DNA from: Klebsiella grimontii | Lineage (GTDB): Bacteria > Pseudomonadota > Gammaproteobacteria > Enterobacterales > Enterobacteriaceae | Assembly: GCF_900200035.1 (NCBI RefSeq) | Contig: NZ_FZTC01000022.1 | Coordinates: 248,001 to 312,000, forward strand | Reading direction: 5' to 3' | Length of the DNA: 64,000 nt | In this document: positions 39,893-50,678 of the stretch, in pieces | How the letters are laid out: each line of letters opens with the position of its first letter | How positions within the stretch are numbered: the first letter of the stretch is position 1 | Program-made: the position numbers and the translations under genes | The notes under the pieces: model-generated | Told to the model about the DNA's origin: nothing | What the model saw: only the letters and a program-made list of their open reading frames with translations | Databases searched by the model: none

Positions 39893-41068
39893 CTACTTAC
39901 GCAGCGACACCAGGGTAACCAGGATCCCCAGTACGGCGCATATTGCCGCGGCCAGGAAGACCGAAGAGTAGCCCAACGAAGTCGCGAGCAGCCCGGTAAG
40001 CGGGCCGGTGACGCCGTAGGAGATATCCTGAAACGCGGCATAGCCGCCAAGCGCCGTTCCCCGTACCTGCGGCGGTACCCGCTTCACGACCTCGACGCCC
40101 AGCGCCGGGAAGATAAGCGAGCATCCGCAGCCAGTTAGCGCCGCGCCAGCCAGCGCGATCCAGGCATCGGGCGCCTGCCAAAGCAGCGCCAGGCCTATCG
40201 CTTCAATCAGCAGCGAAACGATGGCCACTTTTACCCCGCCGAAGCGATCCGGCATCCAGCCAAACAGCACGCGCATCAGCACGAATGCCCCGCCAAACGC
40301 GGTCAGCGTAAAGCCGGCCATCGCCCAGCCGTTGCTGGCGAAATACAAAGAGACAAAGGTGCCAATTACCGCGAAGCCAACGCCCTGAAGGCCAAGACCG
40401 ATACCGGGCCGCCAGATCATCCCAACCACGCTCCACAGCGACGGGCGCTCGCCGCCGTGAGCAGGAATTTTACGCACCGTGCCGTTAATCGCCCAGGCCA
40501 CTAACGGCAGTACCATGGTGACGCAGGCCAGCGCCGCGACGCCGTAATGGCTGTAGATTAGCAGCCCCAGCGGGGCCCCGGCCGCCAGCGAGCCGTAGAT
40601 CGCCATGCCGTTCCATGACATGACTTTACCGGATCGCATGGGACCCACCAGCCCCATCCCCCAGCTTAAATTCCCGGTGAGCAGCTGGCTTTCCCCAAAC
40701 CCCAGGATCAGGCGGCCAAGCACCAGCAGGCCAAACTTCGCCATCACCGGCACTGGCAGCAGCGCGGCGCACAGCCAGGCGCCCCCCGCCAGCGCGCAGG
40801 CCAGCATCCCCTGCAGGACAGAGCGTTTGGCGCCGTACTGGTCGGCAAGGCGGCCGGCATAGCCGCGGGTTAATACGGTCGCCAGAAACTGAATACCGAC
40901 AGCGATGCCAACCATGGTGTTGCCGAATCCCAGTTCCTGATGGACAAACAAGGGGATAACCGGTAGCGGTAGGCCGACGGTCATATAGGTCAGAAAAACG
41001 GCGAAAGTGATGCGAAACAGCGAACCATTCGCTGAAGGGGTATGTTTTGTTTCAGTGACTGCGGACAT
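39893..41068 (-). CDS. yfcJ: Major facilitator superfamily transporter YfcJ
   Basis: 391-residue inner-membrane transporter with twelve hydrophobic segments and the MFS motif [14 protein letters not shown] between helices 2 and 3. It is in the same family as E. coli YfcJ/YhhS; the natural substrate is not established, though relatives export sugars or herbicides. The start at 41068 has GGAGTAAAGC before it. It is convergent with flk. Confidence 0.92.
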   Translation of the reverse strand: MSAVTETKHTPSANGSLFRITFAVFLTYMTVGLPLPVIPLFVHQELGFGNTMVGIAVGIQFLATVLTRGYAGRLADQYGAKRSVLQGMLACALAGGAWLCAALLPVPVMAKFGLLVLGRLILGFGESQLLTGNLSWGMGLVGPMRSGKVMSWNGMAIYGSLAAGAPLGLLIYSHYGVAALACVTMVLPLVAWAINGTVRKIPAHGGERPSLWSVVGMIWRPGIGLGLQGVGFAVIGTFVSLYFASNGWAMAGFTLTAFGGAFVLMRVLFGWMPDRFGGVKVAIVSLLIEAIGLALLWQAPDAWIALAGAALTGCGCSLIFPALGVEVVKRVPPQVRGTALGGYAAFQDISYGVTGPLTGLLATSLGYSSVFLAAAICAVLGILVTLVSLRK

Positions 41069-41231
41069 GCTTTACTCCAGTTCGCAGAGTAAGGCGAGGT
41101 GATAGCCACGCCCCCTCCACCTGATTATCAGGGTTAAGGCGCGTTGGATGACGTTAAACGCTTACGCATTATCTGAGAGACTAATGTTGTGGCAGGAGTT
41201 TGCCTTTTCGCGCAGGGGTCTGTCAAGAATA

Positions 41232-41258
41232 CAAAAAGGGGAGCCAACGGGCTCCCCT
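41232..41258 (-). terminator. Terminator after fabB
   Basis: Stem GGGGAGCC/GGCTCCCC with a short AACG loop and, on the minus strand, a T5 run. It lies 17 bp beyond the fabB stop. Confidence 0.9.
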
Positions 41259-41273
41259 GGTAAAGCGTGCTCG

Positions 41274-42491
41274 TTATGCGCTGTATTTGCGCATCACCAG
41301 CGTGGCGTTAGTCCCGCCAAAGCCGAAGCTGTTAGACATCACGGTCTTCAGCGCGCGTTCAGTCGGCTCGGTCACGATATTCAGGCCAGCCGCCTGCTCA
41401 TCCATCTCTTCAATGTTGATGCTCGGGGCAATAAAGCCGTGTTCCAGCATCAGCAGGGAGTAGATAGCTTCCTGTACGCCAGCGGCGCCCAGGGAGTGGC
41501 CGGTCATCGCTTTGGTCGCGGAGATAGCCGGGCTGTTATCGCCAAAGACTTCACGAATCGCCCCCAGCTCCTTCACATCGCCTACCGGGGTAGAGGTGCC
41601 GTGGGAGTTCAGGTAGTCAATCGGCGTATCAACGCCGTCCATCGCCATCTTCATGCAGCGAACCGCGCCTTCACCGGACGGGGCAACCATGTCTGCGCCA
41701 TCGGACGTTGCGCCGTAGCCAACGATTTCAGCATAGATGTGCGCGCCGCGCGCCAGGGCATGTTCCAGTTCTTCAACCACAACCATGCCGCCGCCGCCCG
41801 CGATAACGAAACCATCACGGTGGGTGTCATAGGTACGAGACGCTTTTTCCGGCGTTTCGTTGTATTTGGTGGACAGCGCGCCCATCGCGTCGAATTCACA
41901 CGCCATTTCCCAGCACAGCTCTTCGCCGCCGCCGGCAAACACGATATCCTGTTTGCCCAGCTGGATTTGTTCAACGGCGTTACCGATGCAGTGGGCGGAA
42001 GTCGCGCAGGCGGAGCTGATGGAGTAGTTCACGCCGTAGATTTTGAACGGTGTTGCGAGGCAAGCGGATACCGCTGACGCCATCGCTTTGGTCACCACGT
42101 AAGGGCCAACCGCTTTCAGGCCGCGCGGGCTACGCATTGCGTCAGCGCCGAAAACCTGAGATTTAGAAGAACCGCCGGAACCGGCGATCAGACCCACGCG
42201 CGGGTTTTGCTGATAGACTTCATCTTTCAGGCCAGCATCTTCAATAGCCTGCTGCATAGAGAGATAGGAATAGATTGAGGCATCGTTCATGAAACGAACC
42301 ACTTTACGGTCGATCAAGCCGGTGGTGTCCAGTTTGACGTTGCCCCATACGTGGCTGCGCATTCCCGAATCTTTAAACTCTTCAGAGAAAGTGATCCCGG
42401 AGCGTCCTTCACGCAGAGATGCCAGGACTTCCTGCTGGTTATTACCAATACTGGAAACGATGCCCAGGCCAGTAATCACTGCACGTTTCAT
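41274..42491 (-). CDS. fabB: 3-oxoacyl-ACP synthase I
   Basis: 405-residue beta-ketoacyl-ACP synthase that elongates unsaturated and saturated acyl chains in type II fatty-acid synthesis. The Cys-His-His triad is visible in [24 protein letters not shown] and [12 protein letters not shown]. It is divergent from mnmC, with a FabR-type palindrome between the two starts. Codon use is that of a highly expressed gene. Confidence 0.98.
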   Translation of the reverse strand: MKRAVITGLGIVSSIGNNQQEVLASLREGRSGITFSEEFKDSGMRSHVWGNVKLDTTGLIDRKVVRFMNDASIYSYLSMQQAIEDAGLKDEVYQQNPRVGLIAGSGGSSKSQVFGADAMRSPRGLKAVGPYVVTKAMASAVSACLATPFKIYGVNYSISSACATSAHCIGNAVEQIQLGKQDIVFAGGGEELCWEMACEFDAMGALSTKYNETPEKASRTYDTHRDGFVIAGGGGMVVVEELEHALARGAHIYAEIVGYGATSDGADMVAPSGEGAVRCMKMAMDGVDTPIDYLNSHGTSTPVGDVKELGAIREVFGDNSPAISATKAMTGHSLGAAGVQEAIYSLLMLEHGFIAPSINIEEMDEQAAGLNIVTEPTERALKTVMSNSFGFGGTNATLVMRKYSA

Positions 42492-42539
42492 TCAATACCT
42501 CTGTAAGTCGCACTATAGTAAGTTTCGAGTCGCACAATA

Positions 42540-42555
42540 GCGTACACTTGTACGC
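42540..42555 (-). promoter_or_regulatory. FabR-type operator upstream of fabB
   Basis: GCGTACA-CT-TGTACGC, a perfect 7+2+7 palindrome about 50 bp upstream of the fabB start. It matches the known E. coli FabR box at fabB, through which FabR represses unsaturated fatty-acid synthesis. Confidence 0.85.
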
Positions 42556-42649
42556 CGAACAAGTCCGATCAGCCAATTTGTGTATAAATTTGCGCCCTCA
42601 GGCACACATCGTTAAGATCGTTCTACGCCTTGTGATTCGAGTAACTTAC

Positions 42650-44638
42650 GTGAAACAAAACGCCATACAACCTGCCAACCTGGAATTCAACGCTGAGGGT
42701 ACACCTGTTTCCCGAGATTTTGATGATGTGTACTTTTCCAATGACAACGGTCTGGAAGAGACGCGCTACGTCTTCCTCGGCGGCAATCGGCTCAATGAAC
42801 GCTTTCCAGGGCATCCCCGCCCGTTTTTTGTGGTTGCCGAAAGCGGGTTCGGTACCGGCCTCAATTTCCTCACGCTGTGGCAGGCGTATGACGTTTTTCA
42901 CCGCGAGAATCCACAAGCTACCCTGCAAAGATTACATTTCATCAGTTTCGAAAAATTTCCGCTGAAAGCGGACGACCTGCGCCTCGCTCACCAGCGCTGG
43001 CCGGAGCTTGCAACCTGGGCCGAGCAGCTGCAGGCGCAGTGGCCTCTGCCCATCGCGGGCTGCCATCGTCTGCTGCTGGACGAGGGCCGGGTCACGCTGG
43101 ACTTGTGGTTTGGCGATATTAATGAGCTGACCAACGGGCTCGATGATTCGCTTAATCGGCAGGTGGATGCCTGGTTTCTCGACGGCTTTGCCCCCGCAAA
43201 AAACCCGGACATGTGGACGGCGGAGCTGTTTGCGGCGATGGCCCGTCTGGCCAGACCCGGCGGCACCCTGGCGACCTTCACCTCCGCCGGTTTTGTGCGC
43301 CGCGGGCTGCAGGAAGCCGGCTTCAGCATGCACAAGCGCAAGGGTTTTGGCCGCAAGCGCGAAATGCTCACCGGTGAAATGCTTCAGACGCTGGAGATCC
43401 CCGCACGCGCGCCGTGGTTTGCCCGCAGCGGTACGGAACAGCGCGATGCGGCAATCATCGGTGGGGGGATCGCCAGCGCCCTGCTCGCGCTGGCGCTGCT
43501 GCGCCGCGGATGGCAGGTGACGTTATACTGCGCCGACAGCGCGCCGGCCGAAGGCGCCTCCGGAAACCGCCAGGGCGCGCTCTATCCGCTGCTCAGCCAG
43601 CACGATCCCGCCCTGGCCCGCTTCTTCCCGGCGGCGTTTACTTTCGCCCGCCGTCTGTACGACACGCTGCCGGTGATGTTCGATCATGAATGGTGCGGCG
43701 TGACGCAGCTGGGCTGGGATGTCAAAAGTGCGCAGAAAATCGCTCAGATGATTGAGCTTAATCTGCCGCCGGAAATCGCCGTCGCCGTGGACACCGAGGC
43801 CGCAGAGCAACAAACCGGTGTCGAAACCGGCTGCGGGGGCATCGCCTATCCGGCAGGCGGCTGGCTTTGTCCGCAGCAGTTAACCGCTGAGCTGCTGGCC
43901 CTCGCCGCGACTCGCGGACTCCGCGTTCACTACGATTACCCGGTAGAGGCTCTCAGCGCAGACAATAGCGGCTGGCAGTTAAACCAGCGCCAGTACCACG
44001 AGGTCGTGATACTGGCCAACGGCCATCAGTTGACCCGCTTCAGCCAGACGGAGCATCTTCCCATGTACCCGGTTGCCGGTCAGGTCAGCCATATTCCGAC
44101 AACGCCAGGGCTATCGAAATTGCGCCAGGTCCTGTGCTACAACGGCTACCTGACGCCGCAAAACCCGCATAATCAGCAGCACTGCATTGGCGCAAGCTAC
44201 CACCGAGGACAGGCAGATGCCGCGTTTAGCGCCGACGATCAGCAGCAGAATCGGCAGCGCCTGATTGACTGCTTCCCGCAGGCGGAATGGACGCGGGAAG
44301 TAGACGTGAGCGCGAATCAGTCACGCAGCGGCGTGCGCTGCGCAACCCGCGATCATTTGCCGATGGTCGGCAACGTGCCTGATTATGACGCTACCTTAAG
44401 CGCATATGCCTCGCTGGCTGAACGCCAGGAGCAGGCCGGAGAAGCGCCGGTTTACCGCAACCTGTATATGTTGGGCGCGCTGGGTTCACGCGGCCTGTGC
44501 TCCGCGCCGCTGGCGGCTGAAATTCTGGCGTCGCAAATGAGCAATGAGCCATTACCGATGGATAAAGAAACGCTGGCGGCGCTGAACCCTAACCGGCTAT
44601 GGGTCAGAAAGCTGCTGAAAGGGAAAGCGGTGAAATAA
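42650..44638 (+). CDS. mnmC: Bifunctional tRNA mnm5s2U methyltransferase / FAD oxidoreductase MnmC
   Basis: 662-residue enzyme completing the mnm5s2U34 modification of tRNA. The N-terminal methyltransferase (about 1-245, [15 protein letters not shown]) makes the methyl step, and the C-terminal FAD-dependent oxidase (from about 255, [20 protein letters not shown]) removes the carboxymethyl group. The start is GTG at 42650, matching the E. coli start pattern; the longer open frame through the fabB promoter region is rejected. Confidence 0.96.
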   Translation: MKQNAIQPANLEFNAEGTPVSRDFDDVYFSNDNGLEETRYVFLGGNRLNERFPGHPRPFFVVAESGFGTGLNFLTLWQAYDVFHRENPQATLQRLHFISFEKFPLKADDLRLAHQRWPELATWAEQLQAQWPLPIAGCHRLLLDEGRVTLDLWFGDINELTNGLDDSLNRQVDAWFLDGFAPAKNPDMWTAELFAAMARLARPGGTLATFTSAGFVRRGLQEAGFSMHKRKGFGRKREMLTGEMLQTLEIPARAPWFARSGTEQRDAAIIGGGIASALLALALLRRGWQVTLYCADSAPAEGASGNRQGALYPLLSQHDPALARFFPAAFTFARRLYDTLPVMFDHEWCGVTQLGWDVKSAQKIAQMIELNLPPEIAVAVDTEAAEQQTGVETGCGGIAYPAGGWLCPQQLTAELLALAATRGLRVHYDYPVEALSADNSGWQLNQRQYHEVVILANGHQLTRFSQTEHLPMYPVAGQVSHIPTTPGLSKLRQVLCYNGYLTPQNPHNQQHCIGASYHRGQADAAFSADDQQQNRQRLIDCFPQAEWTREVDVSANQSRSGVRCATRDHLPMVGNVPDYDATLSAYASLAERQEQAGEAPVYRNLYMLGALGSRGLCSAPLAAEILASQMSNEPLPMDKETLAALNPNRLWVRKLLKGKAVK

Positions 44639-44693
44639 TCGAGGGAAAATCGGGCCCGGCGGAGCGATCGCCGGGCTTTGGCAGAAAGCAGAA

Positions 44694-44972
44694 CTATTTC
44701 TGCATCGCCTTCTGATACAGACTGTTCCACATTTCCTGCACCAGAATCTGATCCGGCGGCGACAGTTCGCCCGCGCTGATGGCTTTTGCAAGGCTCTGGG
44801 CGACTTTGTCATGCACCGCTTGCGCAGTATGCTCGCCCTCTCCTTCCAGCTCGGCCACCGCCAGCGTCAGGTGGCCGCGCAGATAACCGCCGGCAAACAG
44901 TTCGTCATCACTGGCGTGGTCGACCATATTATCAATTAACGCCAGAATGCGTGATTCAAACTCCGCGATCAT
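44694..44972 (-). CDS. yfcL: YfcL family protein
   Basis: 92-residue small acidic helical protein of unknown function, conserved in enterobacteria beside epmC. E-rich segments ([20 protein letters not shown]) and the same length as E. coli YfcL. It is last in the prmB-aroC-mepA-yfcA-epmC-yfcL run, 31 bp after epmC. Confidence 0.92.
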   Translation of the reverse strand: MIAEFESRILALIDNMVDHASDDELFAGGYLRGHLTLAVAELEGEGEHTAQAVHDKVAQSLAKAISAGELSPPDQILVQEMWNSLYQKAMQK

Positions 44973-45003
44973 CTTCTTTCCTCATAGTATGTAAAGCGTG
45001 GCC

Positions 45004-45552
45004 TTAGTGCAGGTCTTCCGGCCACGGGAACTGTTCTGCCGTCAAGGGCGGCGTTTGGTAATATTCTTGCAGCGCCTTAATGAAACGCGCGGGACGCTCG
45101 GGGATCCCCTGCTCCAGATAGGTCATCACCTGGGCATGCACACGCCGCTGAAAAGCGATGCGGTCGGGTTCAAAATCCCCCTCCAGGTTGTCGCAACTGA
45201 CGTTAAATGGATATCCCGCCGCCACGCAAAACAGCCAATCGAATGCCTGAGGCTTCACCTCGACGTCTTCAAATTTAGACTGAGTCATCGCGTCGCGACC
45301 GTCCGGGCAGTACCAGTAACCGAAATCAACCTGCTCGCGGCGCGCCTTTCCGGCAATGCACCAGTGCGATATCTCGTGCAGTCCGCTGGCATAAAAGCCG
45401 TGGGCAAAGACGATGCGGTTGTAAGGCACGTCATCATCTGCCGGAAGATAGATCGGTTCGTCATCGCCTTTAATCAGACGGGTATTAAAATCGTCAGCAA
45501 AACAGCCGTCGAAGATCGCGATCAGCTGTTCGTATTTATGCGTGCTGTTCAT
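45004..45552 (-). CDS. epmC: Elongation factor P hydroxylase EpmC
   Basis: 182-residue enzyme that hydroxylates the (R)-beta-lysyl-lysine residue on elongation factor P, the last step of EF-P maturation. Likely metal-binding histidines lie in HGFYASGLHEISHWCIAG. Its start overlaps the yfcA stop by one base. The EpmA/EpmB enzymes that act first are outside the window. Confidence 0.95.
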   Translation of the reverse strand: MNSTHKYEQLIAIFDGCFADDFNTRLIKGDDEPIYLPADDDVPYNRIVFAHGFYASGLHEISHWCIAGKARREQVDFGYWYCPDGRDAMTQSKFEDVEVKPQAFDWLFCVAAGYPFNVSCDNLEGDFEPDRIAFQRRVHAQVMTYLEQGIPERPARFIKALQEYYQTPPLTAEQFPWPEDLH

Positions 45553-46361
45553 TAGTTCATCCCCAGCCAGTGGAGGATCTCCTGTCCATGGCTGTCATAA
45601 AGCAGTTTTGCACTCATCACCGCCGACACCACGACGATCATCGGTCGAATCAGTGACTGTCCTTTGCTCAGCACTAGCCGCGATCCCGCGCGAGCGCCGA
45701 TAAATTGCCCGGCCATCATCACAAAGCCGGTAGCCCAAATGACCTTGCCGCCGATGATGAACAGCAGCAGGCCGCCAACGTTAGACGTCGCGTTCAGCAA
45801 TTTCGCATGTGCGGTCGATTTCGCCAGGTTGAACCCGGCCAGCGTGACGAACGCCAGCGCGTAAAAAGATCCGGCGCCCGGGCCAAAGAAACCGTCGTAA
45901 AAGCCAACGCAGCCGCCGGCGATCAGGGCAAACGGCAGGCCATACAGACGGCGCTGCCGGTCCTCTTCGCCGAGCTTCGGCATCAACAGAAAATAGAGGC
46001 CGATACCGATAACCAGAATGGGCAGTATTTGCTTAAGAACGTCGGACTGAACGTGCTGAACCAGCAGCGCGCCGCCGGTCGAGCCGAGAAAGGTCATCAG
46101 AATATTCAGCTTCTGATCGGCCAGATTCACCACCTTGCGGCGAATGAAATACAGCGAAGCGGACAGCGACCCGCCGCAGGCCTGCAGCTTGTTGGTGGCC
46201 AGCGCCTGCGCAGGGGGAAGACCCGCCGCCATCAGGGCCGGAACGGTCAATAACCCGCCGCCGCCCGCCAGAGAATCGATGAAACCCGCCAGAATGGCCA
46301 CGAAGAACAGTACGACCAGTACCGTCGGTGACACCATAAAAACGTCGATAAAACTATCCAT
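45552..46361 (-). CDS. yfcA: TSUP-family membrane permease YfcA
   Basis: 269-residue polytopic membrane protein of the TauE/SafE (sulfite/anion exporter) family, with about eight hydrophobic segments and the family motif IDSLAGGGGLLTVPAL near residue 29. The substrate is unknown. Its start overlaps the mepA stop by one base and its stop overlaps the epmC start by one base, so it is a tightly packed operon member. Confidence 0.94.
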   Translation of the reverse strand: MDSFIDVFMVSPTVLVVLFFVAILAGFIDSLAGGGGLLTVPALMAAGLPPAQALATNKLQACGGSLSASLYFIRRKVVNLADQKLNILMTFLGSTGGALLVQHVQSDVLKQILPILVIGIGLYFLLMPKLGEEDRQRRLYGLPFALIAGGCVGFYDGFFGPGAGSFYALAFVTLAGFNLAKSTAHAKLLNATSNVGGLLLFIIGGKVIWATGFVMMAGQFIGARAGSRLVLSKGQSLIRPMIVVVSAVMSAKLLYDSHGQEILHWLGMN

Positions 46362-47185
46362 TAAAGAATATGCTCATCCAGTAGCGCCTGGCAGGAAGGC
46401 GGCAGCGGAGGCGGCGTCTTCTTCACAGGAGGGGTTGATCCGGGTTTAGGGGGTTCAAACCAGCTTTGCAATTCCGCGCCGCAGCCATCGCCAGCCGGAG
46501 GCGGGGCCTGATCTTCACACTCGAGGCTGCCGGCCGGGCAGCGCAAGCGTACGTGCATATGCGCGCGGTGCTGGAACCACGGGCGGACCTTGCGTAGCCA
46601 GTCGCGATCGTTACCGGCATCCAGGCACAGTTGCTGCTTAATCGCCGGGTTGACGAAAATACGCGTGACTTCGCTATCTTCCGCCGCCATCTTAATCAGC
46701 TGGCTGATTTGCGGGCTCCATAGCGACGGTACCACGCGCTTGCCGTCGCGGGCCACCAGATCCAGAGCCTGTGGTTTCAGCAGCTGAGCTGAACTCCAGC
46801 GCGCCTGCGGCAACTGAAGAAAAATATCGACGTCCAGCCCGGACTGATGGCTGGCGTGGCCGCCGTTAAAGCGTCCCCCGGCCGGCATACCCATGTCGCC
46901 AATCAGCACCGTCCCCATGCCTTTATTGTGCACCTGATTGCTCAGACGTTGAATAAACTGCACGAGGTCCGGATGGCCGAAGTAGCGGTTCTGATCGGTA
47001 CGCATCACCTGATAGCCGGTGGCGTTTAACGGCAGCGCCTGGGCGCCAACGATACAGCCATTGGCAAAGGCGCCAATGGACTGCGGGCTGCCGCTAACGG
47101 GCTGCGTGATTTTCTGCCACGGCGTTGCCGCCAGGCTGGTAGCGCTGGCGAGGAGCGCCAGCAGTGCGATAACGGTTTTTTTCAT
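46361..47185 (-). CDS. mepA: Murein endopeptidase MepA
   Basis: 274-residue periplasmic LAS-family zinc peptidase that cuts D-Ala-mDAP cross-links in peptidoglycan. The signal peptide is about 19 residues ([19 protein letters not shown]). Zinc ligands and catalytic residues lie in [18 protein letters not shown] and the HMHVRL motif. The C-terminal tail is Pro-rich. It lies 3 bp after aroC. Confidence 0.96.
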   Translation of the reverse strand: MKKTVIALLALLASATSLAATPWQKITQPVSGSPQSIGAFANGCIVGAQALPLNATGYQVMRTDQNRYFGHPDLVQFIQRLSNQVHNKGMGTVLIGDMGMPAGGRFNGGHASHQSGLDVDIFLQLPQARWSSAQLLKPQALDLVARDGKRVVPSLWSPQISQLIKMAAEDSEVTRIFVNPAIKQQLCLDAGNDRDWLRKVRPWFQHRAHMHVRLRCPAGSLECEDQAPPPAGDGCGAELQSWFEPPKPGSTPPVKKTPPPLPPSCQALLDEHIL

Positions 47186-47188
47186 CTA

Positions 47189-48274
47189 TTACCAGCGTGG
47201 AATTGATGTCGTCACGTCGCCGTTTTGCGCGCGCTGACGCATAAAGTGATCCATTAACACGATCGCCAGCATCGCTTCGGCAATAGGTACCGCACGAATA
47301 CCGACGCATGGATCGTGACGCCCTTTGGTGATCATCTCGACTTCTTCGCCAAAGCGATTGATCGTGTGTCCAGGTACGGTGATGCTTGAGGTCGGCTTCA
47401 GCGCGATATTCGCCACGATCTGCTGACCGCTGCTGATGCCGCCGAGAATGCCGCCCGCGTGGTTGCTCTGGAAGCCCGCTTTGGTAATTTCATCGCGGTT
47501 TTCGCTGCCGCGCAGTTTCACCACCTCAAAACCATCGCCAATTTCCACGCCCTTCACCGCATTGATGCTCATCAGCGCGTGCGCGATATCGGCATCCAGG
47601 CGGTCGAATACCGGCTCGCCCAGCCCCGGCGGTACGCCATCGGCCACCACGGTAACCTTCGCCCCGATGGAGTCGCCCTCTTTTTTCAGGCCGCGCATCA
47701 GTTCATCAAGCGCTTCGATTTTGTCCGGATCCGGGCAGAAGAACGGGTTCTGCTCTACCTGATCCCACGCTTTTATCGCCAGCGGGATATCGCCCATCTG
47801 GGTCAGGCAACCGCGAATCACAATACCGAATTTCGCGGCGAGGAATTTCTTGGCAATCGCCCCGGCGGCCACGCGCATGGCGGTTTCACGCGCAGAGGAA
47901 CGACCGCCGCCGCGATAGTCGCGCAGACCATATTTCTGCTCGTAGGTGTAGTCAGCGTGTCCCGGACGGAAAACGTCCTTAATGGCGCCGTAGTCCTGAG
48001 AACGCTGGTCGGTATTCTCAATCAGCAGGCCAATGCTGGTCCCGGTGGTCACGCCCTCGAATACGCCGGAGAGGATCTTCACCTGGTCCGGCTCGCGGCG
48101 CTGGGTGGTATAGCGCGAGGTTCCCGGACGACGGCGATCGAGATCGTGCTGGAGATCGGCTTCGGTTAGCGGAATGCCTGGCGGCACGCCGTCAACGATG
48201 CAGCCCAGCGCCAGGCCATGCGATTCGCCGAACGTCGTGACGCGAAAGAGTTGTCCAATTGTGTTTCCTGCCAT
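47189..48274 (-). CDS. aroC: Chorismate synthase
   Basis: 361-residue enzyme of the shikimate pathway that converts EPSP to chorismate with reduced FMN. The signatures GESHG (17-21 region), [20 protein letters not shown] and [14 protein letters not shown] are present. Start ATG 48274 (MAGNTIGQL) is the family start; the open frame to 48349 is not used. It lies 37 bp downstream of prmB. Confidence 0.98.
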   Translation of the reverse strand: MAGNTIGQLFRVTTFGESHGLALGCIVDGVPPGIPLTEADLQHDLDRRRPGTSRYTTQRREPDQVKILSGVFEGVTTGTSIGLLIENTDQRSQDYGAIKDVFRPGHADYTYEQKYGLRDYRGGGRSSARETAMRVAAGAIAKKFLAAKFGIVIRGCLTQMGDIPLAIKAWDQVEQNPFFCPDPDKIEALDELMRGLKKEGDSIGAKVTVVADGVPPGLGEPVFDRLDADIAHALMSINAVKGVEIGDGFEVVKLRGSENRDEITKAGFQSNHAGGILGGISSGQQIVANIALKPTSSITVPGHTINRFGEEVEMITKGRHDPCVGIRAVPIAEAMLAIVLMDHFMRQRAQNGDVTTSIPRW

Positions 48275-48311
48275 CACGGCTCCGTTTTTGTCGTTATGTT
48301 TGCGTGTTGTT

Positions 48312-49244
48312 TTAGTCTTTATAGATGCCGAAATGCGCGCGGGCGGCAATCAGCTGCGGTTTGGTCAGCATAAAGACGCCATCGCCGCCATTTTCAAACT
48401 CCAGCCAGGTAAACGGCACGTCAGGATATTGCTCCATCAGATGTACCATGCTGTTACCGACTTCACAAATCAGGATACCGTCATCGCTGAGATAATCCGG
48501 CGCGCAGGCCAGGATCCGGCGGGTCAACTTCAGGCCATCGCTGCCGGAAGCCAATCCCAGAACCGGTTCATGGCGATATTCGCCCGGCAGGTCGGACATA
48601 TCTTCTTCATCAACGTACGGTGGATTGGTCACGATCAGATCGTATTGCACCTTCGGCAGATCGCGGAATAGATCGGAGCGAATCGGCGTCACGTTATGAA
48701 TTAAGCCGTGATCTTCCACGTTCTGCTCGGTCACGGCCAGCGCGTCAAGAGAAATATCCACCGCATCGACTTCCGCTTCCGGGAAAGCGTATGCGCAGGC
48801 GATGGCGATACAGCCGCTGCCGGTGCACATATCGAGGATGTGCTGCGGATAGTGGTCAATCAGGCCGGAAAAATGGTTATTAATGAGTTCGCCAATCGGC
48901 GAGCGCGGCACCAGCACGCGCTCATCAACGTAAAACTCATGGCCGCAGAACCAGGCTTTGTTGGTCAGATAAGCGACCGGAATGCGCTCGTTAATACGGC
49001 GAATGACGCGCTCAACGATGCGATGTTTTTCGCTGGAAGTCAGACGCGCGGTACGCATATCTTCCGGAATATCAAGCGGCAGATACAGCGACGGCATCAC
49101 CAGCTGTACGGCTTCATCCCACGGGTTATCAGTGCCGTGTCCGTACCAGATATTTGCAGCGCTGAAGCGGCTTACCGCCCAACGCAGCATGTCCTGAATG
49201 GTATGAAGCTCATTAACGGCTTCATCAACAAAAATTTTATCCAC
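48312..49244 (-). CDS. prmB: 50S ribosomal protein L3 glutamine methyltransferase
   Basis: 310-residue SAM-dependent N5-glutamine methyltransferase acting on ribosomal protein L3. The SAM motif is [15 protein letters not shown] and the catalytic NPPY is in [11 protein letters not shown]. The start is GTG 49244 with GGGGGATAGC upstream, as in E. coli; the open frame extends further to 49451 but that stretch covers the smrB promoter. It is divergent from smrB. Confidence 0.96.
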   Translation of the reverse strand: MDKIFVDEAVNELHTIQDMLRWAVSRFSAANIWYGHGTDNPWDEAVQLVMPSLYLPLDIPEDMRTARLTSSEKHRIVERVIRRINERIPVAYLTNKAWFCGHEFYVDERVLVPRSPIGELINNHFSGLIDHYPQHILDMCTGSGCIAIACAYAFPEAEVDAVDISLDALAVTEQNVEDHGLIHNVTPIRSDLFRDLPKVQYDLIVTNPPYVDEEDMSDLPGEYRHEPVLGLASGSDGLKLTRRILACAPDYLSDDGILICEVGNSMVHLMEQYPDVPFTWLEFENGGDGVFMLTKPQLIAARAHFGIYKD

Positions 49245-49411
49245 GCTATCCCCCAGGGCACGCTCTGCTATAAATTCGGCGGCTAGTTTGCCACGAAGAC
49301 GGGGATAAATCAGCATTCTTAGGTCAGGCTGAAGGGGAAAAATAGGTTTTCCTTGCCTGGATGCGTGGCGAGTCGGGTAAACTACCGACAAAGAAAAAAT
49401 GAGATCAGGTA

Positions 49412-49963
49412 ATGAAAAAGAAAACATCGCTAAGCGAGGAGGATCAGGCATTGTTCCGGCAGCTGATGACCGGCACGCGTCAGATTAAGCAGGACACTAT
49501 CGTTCATCGCCCGCTACGCAAAAAAATCGCTGAGGTCCCACCCAAGCGGCTGCTTCAGGAACAGGCTGACAATAGCCACTACTTTTCCGATGAGTTTCAG
49601 CCGCTGCTGAATACTGAAGGCTCGGTGAAGTACGTGCGCTCGGACGTCAGCCACTTTGAGCTGAAGAAGCTGCGTCGGGGTGATTATTCGCCGGAGCTGT
49701 TTCTCGACCTGCACGGGTTAACCCAGCAGCAGGCCAAGCAGGAGCTGGGAGCCTTGATTGCCGCCTGTCGTCGCGAGCATGTATTCTGCGCTTGCGTGAT
49801 GCACGGGCACGGGAAGCATATTCTCAAACAGCAGACGCCGCTGTGGCTGGCTCAGCACCCGCATATTATGGCGTTTCATCAGGCACCAAAAGAGTACGGC
49901 GGCGACGCCGCACTGCTGGTACTGATTGAAGTTGAAGAGTGGCAACCGCCGGAGCTTCCGTAA
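49412..49963 (+). CDS. smrB: Ribosome rescue endonuclease SmrB
   Basis: 183-residue Smr-domain nuclease that cuts mRNA at collided ribosomes in E. coli. The Smr core is in the C-terminal half: [16 protein letters not shown] and [22 protein letters not shown], containing the catalytic D-x-H and G-x-G elements. It is divergent from prmB, with 167 bp between starts. Confidence 0.94.
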   Translation: MKKKTSLSEEDQALFRQLMTGTRQIKQDTIVHRPLRKKIAEVPPKRLLQEQADNSHYFSDEFQPLLNTEGSVKYVRSDVSHFELKKLRRGDYSPELFLDLHGLTQQQAKQELGALIAACRREHVFCACVMHGHGKHILKQQTPLWLAQHPHIMAFHQAPKEYGGDAALLVLIEVEEWQPPELP

Positions 49964-49983
49964 AACGTCAGCCCCGGAGGGGA

Positions 49984-50469
49984 TCAGATAGCTTTCGCCA
50001 TCTTCAAATTGCAGGGGCTCATTTGCCAGTTGAATTCGCCTTTGCCGCTGGCATCAAGCGTAACGCAGGCAATCGCCGAAGTGGTGAACATCGGGGGCGT
50101 TTCCCCCGGGCACAGCTCTGAGACGAGGTACCCCACCAGAGGGAGGTGGGACACGACCAGCGCCGTCGCCACACCTTCATTCGCCAGCGCCTGCAGATAA
50201 GCGCTAACCATGCCAACATCGCCGCACGGCGTGAGTTCCGGCATCACGTCGACATCTTTTGGCAGATTCATGCACTCCCCAACAATTTCCAGCGTCTGTT
50301 CTGCACGCAGGAAGGGACTCACAAGAACCCGCTCAATATCCACTTTTTGACCTTTCAGCCAGGTTGCCATCTGACGAGACTCATCGCAACCGCAGACGGT
50401 TAATGGACGAACCGAGTCACTGGCTGCATCGAGGGCAGCGTCGCCGTGACGCATGATAAAAACTTGCAT
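49984..50469 (-). CDS. sixA: Phosphohistidine phosphatase SixA
   Basis: 161-residue histidine phosphatase (RHG family) with MRHGDAAL (catalytic H8), acting on phosphohistidine of HPt/ArcB domains and the nitrogen PTS NPr in E. coli. The second catalytic histidine is in VVSHLPLVG. It lies between smrB (convergent) and fadJ. Confidence 0.95.
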   Translation of the reverse strand: MQVFIMRHGDAALDAASDSVRPLTVCGCDESRQMATWLKGQKVDIERVLVSPFLRAEQTLEIVGECMNLPKDVDVMPELTPCGDVGMVSAYLQALANEGVATALVVSHLPLVGYLVSELCPGETPPMFTTSAIACVTLDASGKGEFNWQMSPCNLKMAKAI

Positions 50470-50678
50470 ATTGCACCGCTTTTGTTAACCAGAAGCACCG
50501 CGGTCTTACCGACGTAGACGATACGCAGGTGACCCGGTGGCCGGGCATTGTGCCTGATCCATTCAACGAATGAAACGCTGTTTTTTACCTCAATGGCGTA
50601 AGTATAGTCAACTATTGCTTACAAAATCGCCAAAGCGCAGCGCCGTACGTTGCCGGATTTACCTTCTTTGACCATAAC

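Noticed and set aside
41148-42077. 309-codon plus-strand frame opposite fabB.
   Set aside because: It mirrors fabB codon bias, has no family motif and would overlap the fabB terminator.
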